From Salimicrobium halophilum (lineage in GTDB: Bacteria > Bacillota > Bacilli > Bacillales > Halobacillaceae): DNA of 64,000 nt. Within the stretch, counting starts at the first letter, position 1; every line of letters starts with the position of its first letter. The DNA is taken from the NCBI RefSeq assembly GCF_900100295.1, contig NZ_FNEV01000004.1, positions 62,001-126,000 on the forward strand, written 5' to 3'. The translations under genes and the position numbers were made by a program. The notes under the pieces are model-generated. The model was not told the origin of the DNA. It did not search any database and saw only the letters and a program-made list of their open reading frames with translations. Below are positions 8,094 through 15,760 of this stretch, in pieces.

Positions 8094-9287
8094 TTACTCT
8101 TCGATGCGCGGCAAAAGCTCTTCAAGTACTTTCGGTGATTTATCATTCAAATCACTGACAACAAGATACCCTCTGGCCTTAGCATCCTGACGCACCTGAT
8201 CCACCACCCATTCAAACGGTTCATCTTTCCAATTGGCACGATTGATCAATGCTTGTTCAGGACTTATCTTCCCTGTATCTACAAATATTTCTTCCTGGTC
8301 CGTGATGGAAGCAAGCGTCCTGACAGAGCGCTTCTGATGGTTTTCCTGTTCCTGTACAGACATACGTTCCGGAATTCGGTGATTCCACGTATGGGATACA
8401 ATCTCGTGGCCACGCTCTTTAATGGCTTTTACCTGCTCCGGGTAACGCTCTGCACGGTTCCCCGAAAGGTAGAACATCGCTTGCTGATCATGCTTCTCTA
8501 AAATCTGGAGAAGCTGTTCCGTGCGTTCCGGATGAGGACCGCCCATCACGATGACGGGAAAATCAGAAACGGTCTGTTCCGTTACAGGCTTCGTTTCAGG
8601 AAGGTCCGTCTTCAGCTGTTCTGAAGAATCAGTCGCTCCCCCCCGCATCACGAATTGTTTCCGAAACTTTTCCTTGAACCAGTCGGGGTGCTCCGATTTA
8701 TCTATCCGGGTTTCCTCTTCTTCTCCAGGAAAGAGCGTCAGACTGTCTCCTTTGTAAAGGAAATCTCCGAATCTCTCATCGGAAATGGCTTCTCCCACAT
8801 TCTCTGAAGTTTCCCGCGCCTTCTTCTCTTTCAGAAAGTGAGAAAGAGTTAAGCGTTTGCCATTCGATTTATTGAAGTGAAGATACGTTTCATCCGTCTC
8901 TTTTCGATTCTTTCCCCATGTTTCCGTTTCCTTGAATTTAATAACATACGTATCCGGGTCCTCATAGACGATTTCATAATCGACATGCAGTTCCTGCAAA
9001 GCAGAAATACCGTTCTTCTGGACACGTTGATAGCTTTCCTTTTTAAATACAGAACGTTTTCCGTTCAAATAATCAAGCACGGTCTGATCGACCTGATCGT
9101 TCGGTGTTTCCGGGTAGTGCATGACGATCGACAAGTCATCGAACATTTCTATTTTTGTCTCTATGTTCGCATCATAATCCTCATAATCATTGGCTTTCAC
9201 CGTCTGTATGCCATCCTTCTCACCGGCATCTGCCATAAATGAACAGCCGCCCAACAATAAAAATAGTCCTATTAATAGTAGTCTCAT
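8094..9287 (-). CDS. Degenerate polysaccharide-deacetylase (NodB) lipoprotein
   Basis: 397 residues. The lipoprotein signal MRLLLIGLFLLLGGC puts the lipidated cysteine at residue 15. Residues about 40-190 resemble the DUF4163/DUF3298 region found in PdaC-type deacetylases. The C-terminal half resembles a NodB domain. Its metal-binding SHTWNH motif is kept, but the first NodB motif, normally TFDDGPHP, reads VMGGPHPE. Both aspartates (catalytic base and metal ligand) are therefore missing. The protein is probably membrane-anchored outside the cell and not a normal deacetylase; it may bind peptidoglycan or play a regulatory role. It is monocistronic with a clear terminator. Confidence 0.75.
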   Translation of the reverse strand: MRLLLIGLFLLLGGCSFMADAGEKDGIQTVKANDYEDYDANIETKIEMFDDLSIVMHYPETPNDQVDQTVLDYLNGKRSVFKKESYQRVQKNGISALQELHVDYEIVYEDPDTYVIKFKETETWGKNRKETDETYLHFNKSNGKRLTLSHFLKEKKARETSENVGEAISDERFGDFLYKGDSLTLFPGEEEETRIDKSEHPDWFKEKFRKQFVMRGGATDSSEQLKTDLPETKPVTEQTVSDFPVIVMGGPHPERTEQLLQILEKHDQQAMFYLSGNRAERYPEQVKAIKERGHEIVSHTWNHRIPERMSVQEQENHQKRSVRTLASITDQEEIFVDTGKISPEQALINRANWKDEPFEWVVDQVRQDAKARGYLVVSDLNDKSPKVLEELLPRIEE

Positions 9288-9359
9288 TTTCTCCCTCTAC
9301 ATTTCAAAATATTACACAGTCAGCACCATTGTAACATGTTTGTAAAGGGAAAGGGAGGG

Positions 9360-10064
9360 TCACACGGAAAGAATTTCGATCGGATACCCGGCGAACAGAC
9401 CCGTCTCTACGACGCCCGGAATTCCTTTGAGATCCTTTTCTGCATCGGCATCTATATTATCGAATGTCACATCCAAAATGACGTGCCCGCCTTCCGTGAT
9501 GACAGGACCGTCTTTCTTCTCGGCCATACGCATCTTGATATCCGTCACTCCGGAGAATGCTTCCAATTTACTTTCTACGAGGTGAATCGCTCTCGCATCG
9601 ACTTCCACCGGTACAGCGAATTTCTCCCCGAGACGAGTTACGATTTTGCTTTGATCTACAAGGATATAAGTCTTTTCGGCACTTGCCATCACCAATTTCT
9701 CCCGGAGCATGGCGCCGCCTCGACCTTTGATGAGACGATACTCTCCATCGACTTCATCGGCTCCATCAAAGCCCCAGTCAGGTTTGGAATCGATGAGTGT
9801 CGTAGTCGGCAACCCTAATACGGAACAATTCAATTCCGCTTCTTTGGAAGTCGGGATTCCTTTGACGTCGATCCCTTCTTCTTTTACACGTTGGACAATT
9901 GCCTGCAGGGCAAGAAAGGCGGTAGAACCTGACCCGATTCCTATAACGTCTCCGTCTCTGACCTTTCCGGCCACCTGATCGGCTACCTGCTGCTTCTCTT
10001 CTTTATTGGAAATGTCTCCGGACCAGTTCAGGTGACTGGCTAGTTGATTCGTCCATTTCATCAT
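9360..10064 (-). CDS. rpiA: Ribose-5-phosphate isomerase A
   Basis: 234 residues. It has the phosphate-binding GIGSGSTA, substrate-loop GFDGADEVD and KGRGGAMLREK motifs that carry the catalytic Asp, Glu and Lys of RpiA. It interconverts ribose 5-phosphate and ribulose 5-phosphate in the pentose phosphate pathway. Two ATGs lie in tandem (10064 and 10061) behind AGGAGG; the second has the better spacing. It lies 51 bp after liaR on the same strand, but no functional link to the stress operon is evident. Confidence 0.95.
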   Translation of the reverse strand: MMKWTNQLASHLNWSGDISNKEEKQQVADQVAGKVRDGDVIGIGSGSTAFLALQAIVQRVKEEGIDVKGIPTSKEAELNCSVLGLPTTTLIDSKPDWGFDGADEVDGEYRLIKGRGGAMLREKLVMASAEKTYILVDQSKIVTRLGEKFAVPVEVDARAIHLVESKLEAFSGVTDIKMRMAEKKDGPVITEGGHVILDVTFDNIDADAEKDLKGIPGVVETGLFAGYPIEILSV

Positions 10065-10115
10065 CGATACCTCCTGGTTGAATTATGTACTGCTCTTAGT
10101 TTATCAGAAATTCCC

Positions 10116-10739
10116 TCACTTGATTAAGTGATGTTTGAAAGCATAAACTACCGCCTGGGTGCGGTCGTGCACTTCAAGCTTCCCGAGGATATTACTGACA
10201 TGTACTTTGACGGTCTTCAAAGCGATGAACAGCTGATCGGCGATTTCCTGATTCGTCTTCCCTTCTGCCATCAGCATGAGGATTTCTTTCTCCCTATTGG
10301 TAAGCTGCTCATGGAGCGGATCGTTTCTCATTTTATTCATAAGCTTCCCGGTCACTTCCGGCTCGAGAATCGATTGCCCCCCATGCGTCGCACGGATCGC
10401 CTCAGCGATTTCGTCTGCTTTCGACGTTTTCAAAAGGTAGCTGACGGCTCCAGCTTCGAGTGCAGGGTATACTTTTTCATCATCGATGAAGCTCGTCACG
10501 ATAATGATCTTCGCTTCCGGCCATTCCATGATAATCCGCTCCGTCGCTTCGATTCCGTCCATCTCTTCCATGACGAGATCCATGAGAATGATGTCCGGCT
10601 TCTCCTCAAGCGCTTTCTGTACTGCTTCCTTCCCGTCATCCGCTTCTGCGATGACTTCGATATCCGGCTGTGCTGAGAGATAAGCGGACACCCCTATTCT
10701 CACCATCTCATGATCATCCGCGAACAGTACTCGAATCAT
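10116..10739 (-). CDS. liaR: LiaR-like response regulator (NarL/LuxR family)
   Basis: 207 residues. The receiver domain (residues about 1-120) has the acidic pair ADDHE and phospho-acceptor Asp in ILMDLVMEEMDG. The C-terminal LuxR-type HTH is TNREKEILMLMAEGKTNQEI. The gene overlaps the 3' end of liaS by 26 bp and has RBS AAGGGGGAG. In Bacillus LiaR activates its own operon when lipid-II-cycle antibiotics damage the envelope. The gene order here supports the same role. Confidence 0.9.
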   Translation of the reverse strand: MIRVLFADDHEMVRIGVSAYLSAQPDIEVIAEADDGKEAVQKALEEKPDIILMDLVMEEMDGIEATERIIMEWPEAKIIIVTSFIDDEKVYPALEAGAVSYLLKTSKADEIAEAIRATHGGQSILEPEVTGKLMNKMRNDPLHEQLTNREKEILMLMAEGKTNQEIADQLFIALKTVKVHVSNILGKLEVHDRTQAVVYAFKHHLIK

Positions 10740-11745
10740 CGACTTCTCCCCCTTTGGTATAAGGTACTTTCACTTCAATCCTCGTCCCGTTGCCTTTCAC
10801 ACTCACCACTTTCAGCACCCCGCCGATTTCAAATGCGCGTTCCTTCATATTGTCGAGCCCATAAGAATTGGAAGCCGTTCCTTCCGCGTCGAAACCTTTT
10901 CCGTCATCCTCGATACGAAGAAGGATGAACCCGTCTCTGTGAAGAAGTTGCACGCTGAGCTTCTCAGCCTCCGCATGCCTGAGCGTATTGGACACAGACT
11001 CTTGCAGAATCCGGAACAGCTGGTCTTCTATCCCTTTTTCCAAACCTACGTCTTCGAGCTTCTTTTCGACATGAAGCGGGACTTTCTGCGTCAACTCTTC
11101 AAGGAGTTCTTCCGTCCCTTCTCTCAATGTTTTCCCTTTAAGCGGAACCGGTCGCAGATGAAGGAGCAGGGCCCTCATCTCAAGCTGAGACTGGTGGATC
11201 ATCTTCTCTACCATCTTCAATTGACGGTTCTCCTCCTGTTGCTCATTGATGGCGGACATCATCATCGAAGCGGCAAAGAGCTGCTGGCTGACGGAATCAT
11301 GCAATTCCCGCGCCAGACGACTCCTTTCCTGGGCCACCACTTCCTGAAGGCTTTTCTCCCTCTCTTCCGCACGTTCGGAAGCCTGCTTGCGCGAAAGTTC
11401 TGTCTGTCTCTCCATTTTCTCTCCGATGGCCGAAAGTCTCCCGGTGAGATCCTCCCCGAGGTCCTCCTTCGTTCCGGAGCCGATAGGAACACCTTGTACA
11501 AGAGAGTCCAGATGCTGGTAGAGAGCTTTTTGCCTCTGTTTCTCCTGGAGACCCTGGGCAATACCGGTACCGATCCCAAGAATAAGCGCGACTATGACTG
11601 GCACAAGAACGAACGGAATATCAAGTACCTCTTCTGTATAAAGAAGCGACCATTTCTCCGGAGGGAATATGAAAAGGGTGAGTCCCATAAGGAAAATTGA
11701 AAACATAAGAAAGAGCAGAGTATGCAAAAGAATGGTTTTTTTCAT
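10714..11745 (-). CDS. liaS: LiaS-like sensor histidine kinase
   Basis: 343 residues from the ATG at 11745 (RBS GAGGTG). Two N-terminal membrane segments enclose a very short outer loop, typical of intramembrane-sensing kinases. A coiled-coil linker follows, then the HisKA_3 motif RELHDSVSQQLF with the phospho-histidine and a HATPase_c domain (DDGKGF, SYGLDNMKERA). The start overlaps the liaF stop as ATGA. It phosphorylates the LiaR-like regulator downstream; LiaF-type proteins inhibit such kinases in Bacillus. Confidence 0.9.
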   Translation of the reverse strand: MKKTILLHTLLFLMFSIFLMGLTLFIFPPEKWSLLYTEEVLDIPFVLVPVIVALILGIGTGIAQGLQEKQRQKALYQHLDSLVQGVPIGSGTKEDLGEDLTGRLSAIGEKMERQTELSRKQASERAEEREKSLQEVVAQERSRLARELHDSVSQQLFAASMMMSAINEQQEENRQLKMVEKMIHQSQLEMRALLLHLRPVPLKGKTLREGTEELLEELTQKVPLHVEKKLEDVGLEKGIEDQLFRILQESVSNTLRHAEAEKLSVQLLHRDGFILLRIEDDGKGFDAEGTASNSYGLDNMKERAFEIGGVLKVVSVKGNGTRIEVKVPYTKGGEVDDSSTVRG

Positions 11746-12446
11746 ATGCGCTTCACCTCGACATCCCCGGAGAAAACGGAAGTGACGATGCGCACACTCG
11801 GGGACTCCGCGCCATAATGTTCGGTCTGATAATGAATATTCTGATTCCACAACTCTTTCTTACCGTAATCGAATATCGTCGCCCTTCCGATCACAGAGCT
11901 GTGGTCAACCGCGATCTCGGTATCATAAGGGACATAGATCGTGATATTCCCTACCAGATGTCTGATAGAGATGAGGGCTTTATCCGGTAAAACCGTCCGA
12001 CTCAAATCGATCGTCTTATCTCCTACACCCCCGTGGATATTAATGTCGTTCCACGCATAGGCCTGCGGAGTAGATTCATCACCCCATACTTTCGAGGATA
12101 AGACCGGTTCTTCCGGAGGCTGGGGAGGGGATTCCGGAAAAGAAGGCGAGTCCGTGCGTTTGCCTGACTGGAAATAGTTATAGAGGAAAAGTACGAGAAA
12201 TAGAAACAGAAGAAAGCGGACAATCGCCATACTCAGAATCGTCATGATAAGAGAGACGAGACCGATCCAGAACATCACTTTTCCCGATGTGCGTTCATAG
12301 GAGCGGTGTCCAAAATAAACGAGGAGTCCACTGATCAGTAAGGAAAACAGGTTGCCGCCGTCGAAAAAGATGATTTCGGCCGCAAGAAATACGACGAGAA
12401 CAAGCAATAGTTTGTTGATCGTATCGGTCCCTATTTTATCAAACAT
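11742..12446 (-). CDS. liaF: LiaF-like membrane regulator
   Basis: 234 residues from the ATG at 12446 (RBS GGGGGGAG). About four N-terminal membrane segments are followed by a proline-rich linker and the conserved C-terminal beta-rich domain (NDINIHGGVGDKTIDLSRT, LVGNITIYVPYDTEIAVDHS) of the LiaF/YvqF family. In Bacillus LiaF keeps LiaS silent in unstressed cells. It sits between the PspA-type gene and liaS, with a 4-bp overlap into liaS. Confidence 0.9.
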   Translation of the reverse strand: MFDKIGTDTINKLLLVLVVFLAAEIIFFDGGNLFSLLISGLLVYFGHRSYERTSGKVMFWIGLVSLIMTILSMAIVRFLLFLFLVLFLYNYFQSGKRTDSPSFPESPPQPPEEPVLSSKVWGDESTPQAYAWNDINIHGGVGDKTIDLSRTVLPDKALISIRHLVGNITIYVPYDTEIAVDHSSVIGRATIFDYGKKELWNQNIHYQTEHYGAESPSVRIVTSVFSGDVEVKRI

Positions 12447-12505
12447 CGTGGCTCCCCCCTTATACACATCCTTCTCCCGCGCCACCTGACACGGGAGAGA
12501 GTCTG

Positions 12506-13120
12506 TTATTGTCGTTTCTCCAGCTTCGCCATCTCACTATCAAACGTGGATTGCTGATAGGAACGATGAATCTGCTGTTCAAGCTTTTCCATGTGACGAT
12601 CGAGCTCGGAGAATCGGCTGTAAGGCTTATCTGCCGCATCTTCCGAAACCCGAGTGATCCGGTGATGAGCTTTGGCGATATTCTCGCGCCCCATCAGTTC
12701 CATGCGTTTCACATGCATATCTTTCAGTTTATGCTTCATTTCTTCATATTTGCGTTCAAGTTCCTGCAGTTGACCGTCGGATTCCTGCTTTGATTGTAGC
12801 AGACGTTCTGCGCGATTGGTATAGGCTTCTTTCTCCATCAGGGCGAATTCCATCATTTCCATTTCCCCCGCATTCTCCGCTACCGTCGCCTGGTGACTGC
12901 GCTTGTCTGCCATCGCACGAGCCTCTTCATATTCTCTTACAAACTCTTCCTTCAGCTTGTACTGACGTTCAATGAGCTTGCGCACGTTCTCCGTCTCTTT
13001 TTCACTTTCTCTCAGGTACTGATTGAGGAGAGCCATCGGATTCTTCTGTTCTTTCTTATCAAGTACTTCATGCATATCAGCAGTAATAGAATCTTTCATT
13101 CGTGTAAAAACGTTAGTCAT
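12506..13120 (-). CDS. liaH: PspA/IM30 family protein (LiaH-like)
   Basis: 204 residues from the ATG at 13120, 13 bp after the gene upstream. It is almost entirely alpha-helical and highly charged with long coiled coils, starting MTNVFTRMKDSITADMHEVL. This is the PspA/Vipp1/LiaH type. Such proteins form large rings on the inner face of the membrane and protect it during envelope stress. In Bacillus liaH is the main target of LiaR. The small membrane protein encoded just before it probably recruits it to the membrane. Confidence 0.85.
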   Translation of the reverse strand: MTNVFTRMKDSITADMHEVLDKKEQKNPMALLNQYLRESEKETENVRKLIERQYKLKEEFVREYEEARAMADKRSHQATVAENAGEMEMMEFALMEKEAYTNRAERLLQSKQESDGQLQELERKYEEMKHKLKDMHVKRMELMGRENIAKAHHRITRVSEDAADKPYSRFSELDRHMEKLEQQIHRSYQQSTFDSEMAKLEKRQ

Positions 13121-13133
13121 CAGTAACTCCTCC

Positions 13134-13466
13134 TTATTGTAGTTCTTTCCACTGTTTCTCGAAATTGGTGAATGGGTCATCAGAAACTTCCGGTTCTTCC
13201 TTTTTCCAATGCTTATAGATCAGATACAACCCGTATAAAGCAGCTATGCCGATCAGCGCAGGGAGATTCGGGGTAATGATGCTGAGCACAATCAGCCCGA
13301 CAATCGCCCAGCCGATCTTAGCTCCCGTCGAGTCCGTCTTGACGAACTGCTTGAACACGAGATACAGCAGCCACACACCGATCGCAAGCATAATCATCGG
13401 TCCTAGACTTGCAAGGACTATGGCAACGGCTGCCAGTGCCCCTACGAACAACAGAAATTGTTTCAT
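13134..13466 (-). CDS. Small membrane protein at the head of the lia operon
   Basis: 110 residues. Four hydrophobic stretches run from the start to about residue 85, ending in a charged tail (KHWKKEEPEVSDDPF). RBS GAAGGAGGAG. It holds the place of liaI in Bacillus but is longer and resembles the Lmo0954-type membrane proteins found beside PspA genes. It is likely the membrane anchor of the PspA-type protein. Role inferred from position. Confidence 0.7.
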   Translation of the reverse strand: MKQFLLFVGALAAVAIVLASLGPMIMLAIGVWLLYLVFKQFVKTDSTGAKIGWAIVGLIVLSIITPNLPALIGIAALYGLYLIYKHWKKEEPEVSDDPFTNFEKQWKELQ

Positions 13467-13488
13467 ATCATCTCCTCCTTCAACTACT

Positions 13489-13517
13489 ATGTTACAGAGA
13501 AGCGGCGTTTTCGGTAA
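13489..13517 (-). promoter_or_regulatory. Candidate lia operon promoter
   Basis: Minus strand TTACCG, 17-bp spacer, TAACAT. The -35 box is poor, as expected for a promoter needing an activator. An inverted CGG-7 bp-CCG lies across the -35 box and could be part of a LiaR site, but I do not know the exact LiaR consensus well enough to assert it. Confidence 0.4.
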
Positions 13518-13560
13518 TGAGCCGGAGACATATCTTTATCTACGACTTGAGATGTAGAAG

Positions 13561-13603
13561 TGAAAAGCGAAGACATCCCGTTTAGAAGCTCTAGTCTAAC
13601 CCT
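13561..13603 (+). repeat. Family 1 repeat, copy C (left half)
   Basis: TGAAAAGCGAAGACATCCCG then TTTAGAAGCTCTAGTCTAA: the left terminus of the family. The right half is absent or unrecognisable. Confidence 0.65.
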
Positions 13604-13644
13604 TTTTTCAGCAAATGAACTACTCAGTCATTTGCTTCCAGCTC

Positions 13645-13758
13645 TGAACGGTCCATTTCTTTTCTATTGAACCGTTCGGAACAAAAACGGCACCCTTGAA
13701 CGGTTTATTTCTATATAAATGAACCGCTCGGAAAGACCCCTTCATAATCGAACGGTTC
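13645..13758 (+). repeat. 52-53 bp tandem palindromic repeat
   Basis: GAACGGT begins at 13645, 13697 and 13750. Each of the first two is followed about 20 bp later by its inverted partner (ACCGTTC at 13661-13667; ACCGCTC at 13712-13718), so each unit can form a hairpin. The third unit is partial and merges with the next terminator. It lies between the lia promoter and the peptidase gene. Confidence 0.65.
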
Positions 13759-13767
13759 ACAACCATT

Positions 13768-13811
13768 CAAAAAGAACCGGTACAAGCTCCACAATAGCTC
13801 GTACCGGTTCC
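13768..13811 (-). terminator. Terminator of the Xaa-Pro peptidase gene
   Basis: Long stem GAACCGGTACGAGCT / AGCTTGTACCGGTTC on the minus strand followed by TTTTT. Confidence 0.85.
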
Positions 13812-13818
13812 TCACTTA

Positions 13819-14907
13819 TCATTTTTCAATTATCCGCAATTCTTTCGTCGTTTTCGTCAATGTTTCATAGCCATCTTCTGTCACCAGCACATCATCTTCA
13901 ATCCGCACACCGCCGACAGCAGGGTCATAGATTCCCGGTTCAATCGTATACGTCATTCCTACCTGTAACACGTCATCATTTAAATGACTCATCGATGGAA
14001 ACTCGTGAACGTTGATTCCGAGCCCGTGCCCGATCCGGTGAGGGAAATAATCCCCGTAGCCTGCTTCCGTGATGATGTCTCTTGCTACCTGGTCAAGGTT
14101 TCCGATCCGTGTCCCCGGCTTGCTCAACTTCAACGAAGCCTCTTCAGCACTTCTCACCGTTTCATAGATTTCCCGCTGCTTGGCATCCACTTCACCGAAA
14201 GCGACGGTTCTCGTAATATCAGACGTATACCCTTTCCAGACGACCCCGAGATCGAATAGTACAAGATCCCCTTTTTTCAGAATGCGGTCTCCTGGATTTC
14301 CGTGGGGATGGCCGGCTTTTTCCCCGAAAAGCACCATCGTGGAAAATGACATTTCACGGACGCCCCGTTTCTTCATCTCAAACTCGATGGTCGCCAGAAC
14401 TTCCATTTCCGTGACCCCTTCCGAAAGGGCAGCGACTCCGGCTTCCACCCCTTCATCTGCAAGGGCAGCGGCCTCCCTCATCATTTCGATCTCTTTCTCA
14501 TCTTTGATCACACGCTGACGATTCAATATATCCGTTACATCTTTCACCTGATGATCCTCGAGGAGTGCCAAAAGACTTTTCGCACGTCCGTAAGAAAGGT
14601 GTTCCTCTTCAATCCCGATTGTATGTACGCCTTGTAAATGTCCTTTCAGTTTCTTCCACGGATCTTCATGGTCTTCATAAGCTACAATTGTTCCATGAAA
14701 TCCGGCCTCTTCCAGTTGCGCTTTTTCCATCGCCGGCAGAACCGCAACTGTCTCTTTATTCGGAAAGACCAGCAATCCAAGCAGCCGCTCATGTGGATCC
14801 GTCAAAAACCCGGTCAGGTAAAAAAAGTTTTCTTTCGTATTGATGAAGCTCGCATCCATCTTCTGATTCTTCAATTCTTCACATAGCACTTCGATTCTTC
14901 GTTCCAT
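13819..14907 (-). CDS. M24 family Xaa-Pro peptidase
   Basis: 362 residues from the ATG at 14907 (RBS GGGAGGAGG). N-terminal creatinase-like domain, then the pita-bread catalytic domain. The five metal ligands are recognisable: Asp in VLFDLGVVW, Asp in YTSDITRTV, His in HRIGHGLGINVHE, Glu in YTIEPGIY and Glu in GGVRIEDDV. It removes N-terminal residues next to proline from peptides in the cytoplasm. It resembles the YqhT/PepQ group of Bacillus. Single gene with its own terminator. Confidence 0.9.
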   Translation of the reverse strand: MERRIEVLCEELKNQKMDASFINTKENFFYLTGFLTDPHERLLGLLVFPNKETVAVLPAMEKAQLEEAGFHGTIVAYEDHEDPWKKLKGHLQGVHTIGIEEEHLSYGRAKSLLALLEDHQVKDVTDILNRQRVIKDEKEIEMMREAAALADEGVEAGVAALSEGVTEMEVLATIEFEMKKRGVREMSFSTMVLFGEKAGHPHGNPGDRILKKGDLVLFDLGVVWKGYTSDITRTVAFGEVDAKQREIYETVRSAEEASLKLSKPGTRIGNLDQVARDIITEAGYGDYFPHRIGHGLGINVHEFPSMSHLNDDVLQVGMTYTIEPGIYDPAVGGVRIEDDVLVTEDGYETLTKTTKELRIIEK

Positions 14908-15044
14908 CTTATCCCCTCCTCCCTCTATCGTATCGGAAGGAAAAAAGAATGCCAACTTCTTGAGAACTTTTCAACAATTTGTGTTTCTATATTTTTCTAC
15001 CTTCGAAATTCTGTATAATGGACAAGCAGGAAGGAGTGAAATCC

Positions 15045-15443
15045 ATGGATCGTACACGTTTTCTAGTAAAAACTTCAGCCGTTTATGCATTCATCGGTGC
15101 ATTCATCGGCTCTCACATGGCCGGAGGCGGTGGGTTACAACTCACAGCGATTCACGCCCACATTCTTGTGGTCGGGTGGCTATCGCTATTCGCTTTCGCC
15201 ATGTTTTATAAAGTGTTTCCGATACCGAAAGATTCCAAGCTGGCAACCGCTCATGTATGGAGTTCTTTTATCGGGGTTTTCGGACTGACCCTCGGTATGT
15301 GGTTATACTACACCAATCCGATTCCGGGACTGGAAACATTCAGCACCATTTTCTTCATCGTAGGCGGAACCATCCTCCTTATCGCTTTTGCCCTGTTTCT
15401 CGTCATTGCTTTCAAACATAGTAAGTTCATTACAGAAGATTAA
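15045..15443 (+). CDS. Small four-helix membrane protein
   Basis: 132 residues from the ATG at 15045 (RBS AAGGAG, nine-base spacing); a TATAAT box lies at 15014-15019. Four membrane helices. The segment LTAIHAHILVVGWLSLFAFA has histidines arranged as in the haem-copper oxidase subunit I-like family. Proteins of this type are often annotated as cytochrome c oxidase-like but are too short to be an oxidase. Function unknown; haem or metal binding is possible. Confidence 0.7.
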   Translation: MDRTRFLVKTSAVYAFIGAFIGSHMAGGGGLQLTAIHAHILVVGWLSLFAFAMFYKVFPIPKDSKLATAHVWSSFIGVFGLTLGMWLYYTNPIPGLETFSTIFFIVGGTILLIAFALFLVIAFKHSKFITED

Positions 15444-15445
15444 GC

Positions 15446-15707
15446 ATTGAGAGCGGAGAAGAACGTTTAGAAACCTCAGTCATAAGTAGGCAGGTAAGAT
15501 GATAGGCGCTCTTTCCTTTCTCTTATCCTGCCTACTTAAGGCTCGGGTTTCTGGGTGATGTAGCTGGATAGGATTGAGAGCGGAGAAGAACGTTCAGAAG
15601 CTCAAAGATAAGCAGACAAGCCTCGCTTCGGGCGTTTTTCCCCGAACAGGGTTGGCTGCTTATCTTTCGGGCTTCTGTTCTTCCTAGCTCGATAAGATTG
15701 AGAGCGG
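15446..15707 (+). repeat. Family 1 repeat array, copies D, E and F (partial)
   Basis: Units begin with ATTGAGAGCGG at 15446, 15573 and 15697 (periods 127 and 124). Copy D stem: CATAAGTAGGCAGG with CCTGCCTACTTAAGG. Copy E stem: AAGATAAGCAG with CTGCTTATCTT, plus an apical hairpin CTTCGGG / CCCGAA. Copy F is only a left end that runs into the next terminator. This array fills the gene-free stretch between two convergent genes. Confidence 0.85.
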
Positions 15708-15724
15708 AGGAAAGAAGCATAGAA

Positions 15725-15755
15725 AAGCGGAGCCACGAGCGGCTCCGCTTCTTTT
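15725..15755. terminator. Bidirectional terminator
   Basis: AAGCGGAGCC / GGCTCCGCTT, six-base loop, CTTTTT on the plus strand. It serves the MMPL gene on the minus strand and probably the small membrane protein gene. Its 5' arm resembles the AAAAGCGGAG leader of family 1 repeats. Confidence 0.8.
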
Positions 15756-15760
15756 TCGTA

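Noticed and set aside
15446-15707. Possible tandem terminators only
   Set aside because: The stems are long and branched, termini are conserved beyond the stems, and few copies end in a T-tract. A repeat family explains them better, though some copies may terminate transcription.
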